Of a stretch of 37,451 bases of DNA, positions 15,272 to 23,729 are shown piece by piece. The notes under the pieces were generated by a model. The model saw only the letters and a list, made by a program, of their open reading frames with translations, was not told where the DNA came from and did no database searches. Source of the DNA: JAFAGX01 sp035624215 (lineage in GTDB: Bacteria; Acidobacteriota; Terriglobia; Terriglobales; Acidobacteriaceae); the NCBI GenBank assembly GCA_035624215.1, contig DASPRY010000017.1, positions 1-37,451 of the forward strand, written 5' to 3'. The translations under genes and the position numbers were made by a program. Numbering within the stretch: position 1 is the stretch's first letter; every line of letters starts with the position of its first letter.

Positions 15272-18200
15272 CTACGACTTAAGGCTCTTAACGCGCTCGG
15301 CTACATCGCGGTAATCGATGTTGCTGCCGTAGACTTCCATAAAGTGATGGAGGGCATCACTCTTATTTCCTGCAACCTCGTAAGAAGAGGCCAACTCGTA
15401 GTGCAGCGCGGTACGGGTATCCTGTTCGAGATTGGGTAACTTGAGCGCCTGTTCGTACCAGCGAATCGCGGCCTCTGGAACCCCTTTGTCCAGGAAGCAT
15501 TGTGCGAGCCAAGTATAGGTCTGCATGATCTGAGGGATTTTCTGACCTCGATCCGCTGCCTGGCATACCTTCTGCAATTCGGCAATGGCCTCATCGAGCA
15601 GTCCCATTTCTCGGAAAGCCACTCCCAGATTGTAGTGCGTCTCCGGATCTTCTTCAGTGCTGGTGGAATCTTCTTCGAGTTCGTGCTTGAGCTCGCCAAA
15701 CATGTCCGCCAAATCCACGTGGGCAGCGCTATCTGCCGCAGCCGGCGTTGCTGCGGTGACTGGAGCCAAGGGGCGAACTGGCGTTGGCTGGTACGTAAAC
15801 CCCGGGGCACTGCCTGCCACCGCCGCGCCCTGAGCCGCAGACGCGGCCATGGCTGCGGGAGCCGACACTGGCGCAAGTGGCTCAGGCTTGATGACGACTT
15901 TGGATTCTGCTTCTGTAGGAGCGCTTGCAACTGGCGCCTCCGCCAGGAACCCATCGCCCAGGGAAGCTTCAAGATCCGAAACAAACTCGTTCAACCCGCC
16001 ACCAGGCTGGGCAGCTTCTGGCCCGTGCAATTCCGTCGCTGGCAGTACCGGAGCGCTTTCCTGAACGGTCGTTTGGGGAAGGAATCCATCGCCAAGAGAG
16101 GACTCCAAATCGTTCACCAGCTCGCCTATAGCACTCGAGCCTGGCGCTGCGGCAACCTCCATTTCGGGCGCTGCAGTAGCTTCCGTTTCCGGCGCTGGAG
16201 CAGCCTCTGCCTCGGCCTCCGGCACTTCCTCCACCGAGACCGCTTCTGCGGCTTCGGGCTGGGAGGCCTTGTTCATGACCGCTTCAATTTCGCTTCGCAC
16301 GGCCTCCAGTTTCGACTTGTCAGGTTGTAGCCTTCTCAGTTTCCTGAACGCTGTCTGGGCTTCTTCCGTCATCCCATTCGACAGATAGAAGCGAATCTCC
16401 TCGGTAACTTCTCCGATGACCTGTTCATCAACAACAGCCTCTTCGGGCGCAGCTGATCCGGCTTCAAGCGCTTCTCCTGATTCGGTCGAAGCAGGCTGAT
16501 CTGCTACTGCTCCCTCCCATTCAGCAGAGATGTCGATCTCCTCTGACTCAGGCTGTTGCGCATGCACCGCGAATTCCGCAGACTCCGCGGCAGGCGCTTC
16601 CGCCGAAACCGCGAAGGCGGGGGTTGGAGTGGCGGGAAATTCTGCCGTTTCCGGCGCGGCCGGGCCATCCACCACGGCCTCTGGAATCTCGGGCATCACC
16701 GCTGTCTCGAGTGTGGCAAGCGGCGTTTCAGGTGGGGCAGCCGGAGTCGCGCCGGCGCGGTCTTCATACTTCGACGCCAGGTCGCCATAACGTGAAGCTT
16801 CGTCCGGGTATCCGGCTTCGTGATAGATGCCTTCCAGCGTACGGCAACAAACCGCCGCTTCCGTGAATCGGCCTGCCCGGGTGTGCAAGGCCGCTAATTT
16901 CTGATTCAGCCGAAGGTCTCGGGGCGCCTGGGGCAACGCGGAGAGCAACGGCGCCAAGGCTTTCGTGGGCATGTTGTAGGAGATGAACAGCTCGGCATCG
17001 GTAAGAGCGGCGCGAATCGCGAGGGCGACATCGTCTCCGTAACGCTGATCGACAAATGGCGCGGTTGCTTCCAATTCATCGACCAGAACCGCACCTTCCT
17101 CGGCGCTAATCAGGTGTGCGCCCGACGAACTCCCCAGCTTCCCCAGCACCTGTTGGTAGTTGCGGGCGTGAAGCTGATTTTCAGGTTCGAGCTGGGTGAG
17201 CTTCAGGTAATAATCGCGCGCCTTCTCCAGTTCGCCCGACTGTACGGAGGCGTGCGCCAACAGTTCATAAATCTCGCTGATGTGGCTTGTGTCTCCCGCC
17301 TTTTGCAGAATGCCGAGAAGTTTTTCGAGCCCGGCGGTGTTGTCCCTCACGTGCGCAATCAGGGAATGCAGGGTCTGCAGAATCTTGCCCGAATCCGCCG
17401 CCAGCAACCGCTCGCAATGCTGCTCGTAGACCTGAAGCGCTTCTTCAAAATGGCCTGCCGCGACTAGAGCTTCGGCGTAGTTAAGAATGGCGCCGATGTC
17501 ATTGTGCACCGACAACAGCTTCGCAGCCAAGGCTCCAGCGTCGGCCACGCGATCAGCCTGTAAATAAGCCTGCATCAGTGTGCGCAGCCCATCGGGATTG
17601 CTGTCCAGATCGGCAACTTTCTCCAGATGCGCAATCGCACCCGCCATGTCGCCGGCCTCGAAGGCGGTCCGCCCACGCATTAACAAGGCATAGCTGCTGT
17701 TGGGATCCAGCTTCAGCATGCGCTGCAGGATTTCCTCGGCGGCATCAAGCTGGCCTTTGGCACGCAAGGACTCGGCTGCGGCTGAGAAAATCTGCCAGGC
17801 TTCAGTCTTTTTGTTTAGCCGGACGTAAACTTCAGCCAGCCGGGTGCGCATGGCCACATTTTCCGGATCCATTTCCAGAGTCTTCTGGAAAATGCGTACC
17901 GCCTGTTCCAGTTGTCCTTCGCGCAGAAATTCTTCTGCCACTTGCAAATATTGGGCCCTGGCGTCGTTGAACAAGCCCTGCTGACTGTAAAGTTCGGCCA
18001 GCCGAAGCACGCTTTCCAGCGACGACTTCAGCTTGCCCAGCTTCTTGTACATGGCAATGGCTTTGACGGTAAAACCCTGGGACGCATAAGCGTCGCCGAC
18101 GCTCTTGAAGCATTCCACTGCCTTGTCGTTATTGCCTACCCGCGCGTAAAGGTCGCCAACGGTGTTCATGACCGTCAGATCCTTCGGATCGGCTTTCAGG

Positions 18201-18304
18201 ATTTTTTCGTACTCGGTGATGGCATTCGGCAACTTGCCCTGCTGCACAAATTTCTCGGCAGCACTCAGAACCTTTTGCTTATTGAAGCCAAAACCAAAAG
18301 CCAT
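15272..18304 (-). CDS. Large TPR scaffold protein with Ala/Pro/Glu-rich linker
   Basis: The 1010-aa protein has many tetratricopeptide repeats at residues about 10-525 (for example LPNAITEYEKILKADPKDL and QLEQAVRIFQKTLEMDP). A low-complexity linker rich in Ala, Pro and Glu follows (about 525-865), then a second TPR block (about 880-1000, ETHYNLGVAFREMGLLDEA). Inside the linker a short motif occurs twice, NDLESSLGDGFLP and SDLEASLGDGFLA. A related LADMFGELKHELEED stands just before the C-terminal TPRs. No signal peptide or membrane segment is seen, so a cytoplasmic scaffold is likely. Similar TPR proteins occur in acidobacteria and myxobacteria, without a firm function. It heads the minus-strand run to thiE. 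Confidence 0.85.
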   Translation of the reverse strand: MAFGFGFNKQKVLSAAEKFVQQGKLPNAITEYEKILKADPKDLTVMNTVGDLYARVGNNDKAVECFKSVGDAYASQGFTVKAIAMYKKLGKLKSSLESVLRLAELYSQQGLFNDARAQYLQVAEEFLREGQLEQAVRIFQKTLEMDPENVAMRTRLAEVYVRLNKKTEAWQIFSAAAESLRAKGQLDAAEEILQRMLKLDPNSSYALLMRGRTAFEAGDMAGAIAHLEKVADLDSNPDGLRTLMQAYLQADRVADAGALAAKLLSVHNDIGAILNYAEALVAAGHFEEALQVYEQHCERLLAADSGKILQTLHSLIAHVRDNTAGLEKLLGILQKAGDTSHISEIYELLAHASVQSGELEKARDYYLKLTQLEPENQLHARNYQQVLGKLGSSSGAHLISAEEGAVLVDELEATAPFVDQRYGDDVALAIRAALTDAELFISYNMPTKALAPLLSALPQAPRDLRLNQKLAALHTRAGRFTEAAVCCRTLEGIYHEAGYPDEASRYGDLASKYEDRAGATPAAPPETPLATLETAVMPEIPEAVVDGPAAPETAEFPATPTPAFAVSAEAPAAESAEFAVHAQQPESEEIDISAEWEGAVADQPASTESGEALEAGSAAPEEAVVDEQVIGEVTEEIRFYLSNGMTEEAQTAFRKLRRLQPDKSKLEAVRSEIEAVMNKASQPEAAEAVSVEEVPEAEAEAAPAPETEATAAPEMEVAAAPGSSAIGELVNDLESSLGDGFLPQTTVQESAPVLPATELHGPEAAQPGGGLNEFVSDLEASLGDGFLAEAPVASAPTEAESKVVIKPEPLAPVSAPAAMAASAAQGAAVAGSAPGFTYQPTPVRPLAPVTAATPAAADSAAHVDLADMFGELKHELEEDSTSTEEDPETHYNLGVAFREMGLLDEAIAELQKVCQAADRGQKIPQIMQTYTWLAQCFLDKGVPEAAIRWYEQALKLPNLEQDTRTALHYELASSYEVAGNKSDALHHFMEVYGSNIDYRDVAERVKSLKS

Positions 18305-18584
18305 AGGATTGCGGACTCCAGCCCGGTTGCGTCTTTGCCCGAGAACCCTTCCGACTGGGAGAATTCACAGACCATTCGACCATCCCATCGGCAATATCGC
18401 CGCGTGTCAGGAGATGGCCTTTCGGACAAGGGTCATTGTACGGCTGGGTAAGCAAAATCGTATGGTTACTAAGGGTTACCGAAAGGGAGTGTACGACCGG
18501 GTTACCAAGGGAACCGCGACGCGCAGCGGGCCGAGCCGCGTTTATCCGCGGGACCGGGTGACCCACCGGCTCAGAAACACACCA
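18305..18584. other. Gene-free upstream region of the TPR gene with GTTACC repeats
   Basis: No coding pattern is seen. GGTTAC occurs at 18464, 18474 and 18500, each followed by an AAGG-like stretch (spacings of 10 and 26 bases). On the minus strand a TACAAT (18439-18434) could be a -10 box for the TPR gene, but no -35 fits. Confidence 0.3.
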
Positions 18585-18914
18585 CGGCGGAAGTATATCC
18601 GTATGAGGAACATCGCGAAAAAATTTAACGATCAACCGTTGGTTCTGCTGAGCGTCAGCCTGGACAATGAGCAGCGCTGGAAGGATTTTGTTGCGAAGAA
18701 CCAGATGACCTGGCCACAATACCGCGATGGCGGCTTTACCGGGCCGCTTTCGAAAATGTTTGGTGTGCAAGCCATTCCCCATACCTTCACGATTGATGCC
18801 GATGGAGTGCTGCAGGATGAACATATCGGCGACGCCGCAATTGAGGGAAAGCTGAAGAAGCTTCTGAGCCGAGCCCGGGAGTTGGAGGCAGCGGGAAGGT
18901 TAGCTCAGCAATAA
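18585..18914 (+). pseudogene. 5'-truncated TlpA/thioredoxin-like gene remnant
   Basis: The last 108 or so codons look like the C-terminal two-thirds of a TlpA-like thioredoxin: RKYI, MRNIAKKFNDQPLVLLSVSL, WKDFVAKNQMTWPQYRDG, the cis-Pro loop AIPHTFTIDADG, then DEHIGDAAIEGKLKKLL. Homology begins right after the position where the redox CxxC should be. Upstream the frame is Arg-rich with no fold, signal peptide or start. ATG 18604 could start a shorter product that would lack both catalytic cysteines. I take it as a decayed gene, though a CxxC-less protein cannot be ruled out. Confidence 0.6.
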
Positions 18915-18938
18915 GCCGGTGACAAGAGGCGATCTAGC

Positions 18939-19034
18939 CTATGCGCGGGCCATCGCACTCAGCAGGAAGATCGATAACAGAAGCACTGCTGGCTTAGGTA
19001 GCCGACGCAGAACCTTCCACACAACAATGCTCAT
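18939..19034 (-). CDS. Possible 31-aa membrane or signal-peptide-like microprotein
   Basis: The frame starts ATG 19034 after a GGAGG ten bases upstream and ends TAG at 18939. It encodes a basic N-terminus (VVWKVLRRLPK), a hydrophobic stretch (AVLLLSIFLLSAM) and a final ARA. This is exactly the shape of a cleavable signal peptide, with a stop where the mature protein should begin. It could be a single-helix microprotein or the leftover of a secreted protein whose body has been lost, matching the decayed genes around it. Confidence 0.33.
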   Translation of the reverse strand: MSIVVWKVLRRLPKPAVLLLSIFLLSAMARA

Positions 19035-19182
19035 TCCGTTCGACCCTCCGCGGGGGGAAATCCCTGGGTGACTTAATCAGGCCCGTCCGGGCATAGAATG
19101 CGGGCAGCAAACCCAGTGTAGGCTTGACGTTTACTTGCCACCAAGGATTCTACAGAATCCCATAGGGAAGGCAACTCTTTTC

Positions 19183-19346
19183 ATGACCTGGATTCGGACC
19201 GCGTCACCCGGCAGTACTGAGGAAAAACTCCTGACGGCGATGGAAACGCAGAAAAAGCTCTATCCTGTTGAATATGCGACCCCTGTCCATCCCGTGGGTT
19301 CAATTACATCAACCGCGTAGCGGACCCCTGGGCATCGGAGTGGACT
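19183..19346 (+). pseudogene. Carboxymuconolactone decarboxylase/AhpD-like remnant with internal deletion
   Basis: From ATG 19183 the frame reads MTWIRT, EEKLLTAMETQKKLYPVEYA, TPVHPVG, resembling the N-terminus of AhpD-like proteins. It then hits a stop at 19318-19320. From about 19296, in another frame, FNYINRVADPW appears, which resembles the C-terminal part of the same family. The whole middle, including the catalytic CxxC, is missing. This looks like a large internal deletion with a frameshift. The identification rests on recalled family pattern and is tentative. Confidence 0.5.
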
Positions 19347-19394
19347 GAGTCAACTTGCACCTGCTGCATCGCGGAATGCGCTACCCTTGCAGTC

Positions 19395-21905
19395 ATGGAA
19401 CGCTCCCTGCTCGAATACATAGCCAATTTTCTCTCGCAGGGTGAGGCAACAGCGTACATTCAGCGTCGGGGATATCGTAGCGCGCGCCGATCCTATCGCC
19501 AGGTCGCTGAAATGGCGTTCCAGTTCGCGCGAGAACTGGAAATCCGTGGAATCTCCAAAGGGGAACGCGTCCTGCTGTGGGGGCCGAATTCAGCCGAGTG
19601 GGTCGCTCTTTTTTGGGGCTGCGTGTTACGCGGCGTGATTGTCGTACCGATCGATGACATCGCGACGGCAGAATTCGCTCTTCGTGTCTATCATCAGGTC
19701 AGCGCCAAGCTATTAGTTTGCTCACAGCAACATCGGCAGCCATCAGCCTCGAGCATCATTTTCGAAGATTTGCCGAAAACCCTGGCACGCAATTCGTCAT
19801 CCCTTTATGTGGCAGCTGAGATTTCTCGTGATGACACACTGGAGATTGTTTTCACCTCCGGTACCACCGCCGATCCCAAGGGTGTGGTGATTACCCATGG
19901 CAACGTTCTTTCCAACATCAGTCCGCTGGAAGCCGAAATCGGCAAGTATTTGAAGTACGAGCGTTTTGTCCATCCGATTCGCTTTCTGAATCTGTTACCG
20001 CTCAGCCATGTTTTCGGACAATTTCTCGCCATTTTTCTCCCCCAATTGATGGGCGCCGTTGTGGTGTTTCAGGACAGTTTCAAACCTTCTGAGATCATCG
20101 CTACGATTTGCCGCGAGAAGATTTCCGTTCTGGTTGCTGTGCCTCGGGTGCTCCAGTCGTTGAGGGAAAAGATCGAGCGTGATCTCGAAGCGGAAAGCAC
20201 GCGGGACAAATTCCTTGAAAGATTCCGCGACGCTGAAGGCAAGCACTTCCTGCGCCGCTGGTGGATTTTCCGCCGCATCCGCCGCCAGTTCGGATGGAAA
20301 TTCTGGGCATTCATTTGCGGAGGGGCGGCGCTCGATCGTGTTACGGAGCAGTTTTGGGACAGGCTGGGTTATGCGGTGATTCAGGGCTACGGCTTGACTG
20401 AGACTACTTCGCTCATCAGCGTCAATCACCCTTTCCGGTTGGGAAAAGGTTCGATCGGCAAAGTGCTGCAAGGACGCGAAATCAAGCTTGCTTCCGATGG
20501 TGAGATTCTGGTGCGCGGGGGTGGAGTCGCCGCCGGCTATTGGAATCAAGACGAGCCACTGGCGAGGGAGGAAGGCTGGTACCGTACGGGCGATATCGGC
20601 GAATTCGATTCCCAGGGCAACCTCTATTTCAAAGGCCGAAAAAAGGAGGTGATTGTTACGCCGGCCGGGATGAACGTCTATCCCGAAGACCTTGAAGCCG
20701 CCCTTCGGCACCAGCCTGAAGTAAAGGATGCCGTGGTAGTTCCACTGGCCCGCGATGGAAACGCGGAACCGTGTGCCGTGATGGTTCTGGGAAATGTGGA
20801 GATCAGGCCGGAGGTAATCCTAAGTCGCGCTAACGAATCATTGGCCGATTACCAGCGCATGAATTCGTGGTTCGTCTGGCCCGAGCGGGACTTTCCCAGA
20901 ACCTCGACTCAGAAACCTCGCAGAAACGTAATTGCGCAGCTCGTGCGAACTCGGTATATGCAGAAAGCGGCCTTGGGCGCGCCAACCAGTCCGCTCGGGG
21001 AATTGATTGCGCGCATCACCGGCCGGGCCCCAGCCCAGCTTTCGAGCAGCGCCAACCTCGAATCCGATTTAAATCTCAGTTCGCTCGACCGCGTCGAACT
21101 GTTAAGCACTCTGGAGGATTGGTACCACCTTGACCTAATGGAAACATCGTTCACCGCTGCCCGCACCGTAGGTGATCTGGAACGCATGCTGCAGGGTGCA
21201 GTTGCGCCGCCGGCGCGGTACCACTACCCGCGTTGGGTGTTGCGCTGGCCGGTTACCTGGATCAGGCTCGCGGTGCACTATCTTCTGTTGCGGCCCGCGG
21301 TGTTTTTGCTCGGCTGGCCGCATGTGGAAGGACGGGACAATTTGCACGGCCAGCGCGGCCCAGTGCTGGTCATCTGCAATCACATCGGGGATGTCGACCC
21401 CGGCTTCGTGCTTACTGCTTTGCCGGGACGCTTCCGCCATAAGCTGGCCGTCGCCACGGGAGGTGAAGCGCTGGAGGTACTACGTACACCACCGCCAGCA
21501 CGTCCTTTTCTGGCGCGTGCTTACGACCGTTTGAGATGGGCTCTCGGTGTGTCGTTGCTGAATCTTTTTCCGCTACCGCGTGAGGCCGGATTTCACGAGA
21601 GCTTTCAATATGCAGGGGAATGCGTGGATCGCGGTTACAACGTATTGGTCTTCCCCGAAGCTCATCACACGACGGATGGCGCGCTCCGACCTTTCCGGTC
21701 CGGAATTGGTCTGCTGGCTAATCGCTTAGGCGTGCCAATCATACCAATGCGCATTGATGGACTCTTCGAGCGGAAAAGTGCGGGCAAGAAGTTTGCCTGG
21801 CCGGGGCAGATTCGGGTGAAGATCGGAAATCCGACTCAGTTCCCGCCAGACAGCAACCCCGAGTGGATCGCCAAAGAACTGCAGAATATCGTTGCCAGCT
21901 TGTAA
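19395..21905 (+). CDS. Fused acyl-CoA/acyl-ACP synthetase, acyl carrier and PlsC-type acyltransferase
   Basis: The 836-aa protein has three domains. An AMP-binding enzyme (about 1-530) shows the P-loop VFTSGTTADPKG (near 152), GYGLTETT (near 331), YRTGDIGEF (near 396) and a late Lys (TSTQKPRR). A carrier domain (about 540-600) has the phosphopantetheine site LNLSSLDRVELL (near 561). A PlsC-type acyltransferase (about 610-836) has the HX4D motif NHIGDVD (near 661) and FPEAHHT. One chain could therefore activate a fatty acid, hold it as a thioester and pass it to a lysophospholipid. E. coli Aas has two of these parts but in the opposite order. No neighbour clarifies the substrate. Confidence 0.92.
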   Translation: MERSLLEYIANFLSQGEATAYIQRRGYRSARRSYRQVAEMAFQFARELEIRGISKGERVLLWGPNSAEWVALFWGCVLRGVIVVPIDDIATAEFALRVYHQVSAKLLVCSQQHRQPSASSIIFEDLPKTLARNSSSLYVAAEISRDDTLEIVFTSGTTADPKGVVITHGNVLSNISPLEAEIGKYLKYERFVHPIRFLNLLPLSHVFGQFLAIFLPQLMGAVVVFQDSFKPSEIIATICREKISVLVAVPRVLQSLREKIERDLEAESTRDKFLERFRDAEGKHFLRRWWIFRRIRRQFGWKFWAFICGGAALDRVTEQFWDRLGYAVIQGYGLTETTSLISVNHPFRLGKGSIGKVLQGREIKLASDGEILVRGGGVAAGYWNQDEPLAREEGWYRTGDIGEFDSQGNLYFKGRKKEVIVTPAGMNVYPEDLEAALRHQPEVKDAVVVPLARDGNAEPCAVMVLGNVEIRPEVILSRANESLADYQRMNSWFVWPERDFPRTSTQKPRRNVIAQLVRTRYMQKAALGAPTSPLGELIARITGRAPAQLSSSANLESDLNLSSLDRVELLSTLEDWYHLDLMETSFTAARTVGDLERMLQGAVAPPARYHYPRWVLRWPVTWIRLAVHYLLLRPAVFLLGWPHVEGRDNLHGQRGPVLVICNHIGDVDPGFVLTALPGRFRHKLAVATGGEALEVLRTPPPARPFLARAYDRLRWALGVSLLNLFPLPREAGFHESFQYAGECVDRGYNVLVFPEAHHTTDGALRPFRSGIGLLANRLGVPIIPMRIDGLFERKSAGKKFAWPGQIRVKIGNPTQFPPDSNPEWIAKELQNIVASL

Positions 21906-21934
21906 GTGGTCCGCGGACAACTCTGGAATTCTTA

Positions 21935-23203
21935 ATGATCAATCACGAGCAATATGATCCGGAGGGTCAAGCGAAAGGGAATTTCCATCGCTTTAGTCGA
22001 TTCCGTGGAGCTTTTCGAAGGCTTATCGGTGCGTTTCTGAGCACCGCATCCGCAGCTGTTACGCTTCTGTGTTGTACGGTTCTTGTATCCACGGCATTGC
22101 AAATCGGGGCAACAGCGTCGCAAAATGCGAAACCCGAAGTCCGGCGTACATATCCATTGACCAAGTTTTATGACACTCCAAGTCCTCTGCCTCGCGGAAA
22201 AGCAGGAGAGCTGATCCGAAAAGAGCAGTTCGACGAATACGATTTATCTTCCAGTGTGCTCGCCACCCGAATTCTCTATCATTCACGCTCCGCTGCCGGT
22301 GGCGACGTGGCAACATCGGGTGTGGTGCTGTATCCCGACGGAACGGCGCCAGCCGGCGGTTGGCCACTGATTGCCTGGGCACACGATTTGAACGGTGTCG
22401 CTCGCCAATGCGCACCTTCACTCTCCCGCAACCTGGAGCACGGTCCGTTTCTCTCGATGTATGTGAATCTGGGCTACGCAGTAGTGGCAACAGACTACAC
22501 CGGCCTGGGAACAACTTTCCGCAATGCGTTCTCCGACATGCAATCGAATGCGGCAGATATTGTTTATTCCGTTGCAGCAGCTCGAACCGCGGTGCCACAA
22601 CTCGGTTCGCACTGGCTGGCTGTTGGCGCTACTGACGGTGGCCTGGCGGTAATGGGAGTGGCGGAAATGCAATACGATCTGAAGGATCCGAACTATCTGG
22701 GCGGAATCTTGATCACCGGTCTGAGCGATCTCGAAGACCGCTACCAGAGCCCGGACTTGGCTGCGCTGCTTTTCCTCGCATATGGGATCAAGACACTTTA
22801 TCCGCAATTCGATCCGAAAGACATCTTGCAAGATAAAGCCCAGGCACTGCTTCCGGCCGCCGAGCATGCATGCGCCGGAGCTGAAATTAACTTGGCTGTA
22901 TCTGACGTAACCAAGCCTAACTGGCGAAGCAACCGGTTTGTGCAGGAGTATTTCGGCCGCAATCGTGCCGGTCAGAAACCGGCATATGGGCCGCTGCTCG
23001 CAATCAGCGACGCGGATGCGAACGGCAGAGCAGCTCAGGTGATCGGGCGCATGTGTAAGCAAGGCGATGTCGTCCAATTCGAAAAGTTTGCTGCGTCCGA
23101 TTCCAGCAGTGTCATCGGTGAATCTGTAACCGATCAGATTGCCTGGATTCGTGGGCGCTTCGCCGGTAGTCCAGCGCCGCACAACTGCTCGCAAACTCGT
23201 TGA
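21935..23203 (+). CDS. Secretory lipase-like alpha/beta hydrolase with degenerate catalytic residues
   Basis: The 422-aa protein resembles the LIP-type secretory lipases: VVLYPDGTAP, an oxyanion-hole region AWAHDLNG, GYAVVATDYTGLG, and a C-terminus SVTDQIAWIRGRFAGSPAPHNC. An N-terminal hydrophobic segment (about 35-62, AAVTLLCCTVLVSTALQIG) preceded by Arg residues is a long signal or anchor. The nucleophile elbow reads GATDGG, with Thr233 where Ser is expected. The C-terminal position usually held by His reads ASDSSSVIG. It is probably not an active lipase. ATG 21935 is used; the SD is weak. It follows the fusion gene by 29 bases and may share its transcript. Confidence 0.75.
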   Translation: MINHEQYDPEGQAKGNFHRFSRFRGAFRRLIGAFLSTASAAVTLLCCTVLVSTALQIGATASQNAKPEVRRTYPLTKFYDTPSPLPRGKAGELIRKEQFDEYDLSSSVLATRILYHSRSAAGGDVATSGVVLYPDGTAPAGGWPLIAWAHDLNGVARQCAPSLSRNLEHGPFLSMYVNLGYAVVATDYTGLGTTFRNAFSDMQSNAADIVYSVAAARTAVPQLGSHWLAVGATDGGLAVMGVAEMQYDLKDPNYLGGILITGLSDLEDRYQSPDLAALLFLAYGIKTLYPQFDPKDILQDKAQALLPAAEHACAGAEINLAVSDVTKPNWRSNRFVQEYFGRNRAGQKPAYGPLLAISDADANGRAAQVIGRMCKQGDVVQFEKFAASDSSSVIGESVTDQIAWIRGRFAGSPAPHNCSQTR

Positions 23204-23287
23204 GTGCTGCTGCCGGAATGTGATTCATGATGCCAATTGGTCGGGATCGTTCTATGCCTTGACTTGTGCAAAATGTTCTGCCATCCA

Positions 23288-23316
23288 TCGCCACCTTCGC
23301 GGCATCTCCATATAAT
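23288..23316 (+). promoter_or_regulatory. Promoter of the YtxH gene
   Basis: TCGCCA (23288-23293, four of six consensus positions) and a perfect TATAAT (23311-23316) are separated by 17 bases. The SD GAGGA (23326-23330) and ATG 23336 follow. This is one of the best-formed promoters in the window. Confidence 0.6.
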
Positions 23317-23335
23317 TACAAGTGCGAGGATTATC

Positions 23336-23704
23336 ATGAGATTACGCAAAGAAAACATTTTGCTGAACGTTCTTCTGGGAACCGGACTTTACGTGCTGGA
23401 TTCTTTACGCGATCGCATCGCCGAAGGGGTGAGCGATTTTTCCGAGCAGGCTCGTAGCCGTGCACATGATCTCTACGACACGGCGTCAGAACGGGCCAGC
23501 CGCGCGAGTGACGTGATCAGGGGTCGAGAGCACAGAGGCATAAGCACTGCCGCCGCAGTTCTGATTGGCGTCGGCATCGGCGTGGGGGTAGGAATGCTTC
23601 TTGCCCCTGCCAGTGGCGAAGAAACCCGCGAAAATCTCGCGGGGAAGGTGCGGGAGCGCTTCGCCCGTGAGAAGGAACCCTCCACCGGGACCTACGGAGT
23701 CTAG
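23336..23704 (+). CDS. YtxH-like glycine-zipper membrane protein
   Basis: The 122-aa protein has an N-terminal helical part with charged residues (SLRDRIAEGVSDFSEQARSR) and a Gly/Val-rich membrane helix (about residues 72-92, VLIGVGIGVGVGMLLAP). The family ending SGEETRENLAGKVRERF follows. YtxH proteins are small membrane proteins often induced by general stress, with no known activity. The start ATG 23336 is supported by GAGGA five bases upstream and by its own promoter. It stands alone between the lipase-like gene and the converging TPR gene. Confidence 0.85.
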   Translation: MRLRKENILLNVLLGTGLYVLDSLRDRIAEGVSDFSEQARSRAHDLYDTASERASRASDVIRGREHRGISTAAAVLIGVGIGVGVGMLLAPASGEETRENLAGKVRERFAREKEPSTGTYGV

Positions 23705-23729
23705 GGCAAGCGGTTAATTGCAGGATCGT

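Noticed and set aside
15500..16330. 276-aa plus-strand ORF opposite the TPR gene
   Set aside because: It arises from the low-complexity Ala/Pro/Glu linker codons on the other strand.
19995..20711. 238-aa minus-strand ORF within the fusion gene
   Set aside because: It is antisense to the conserved AMP-binding domain and shows no motif.
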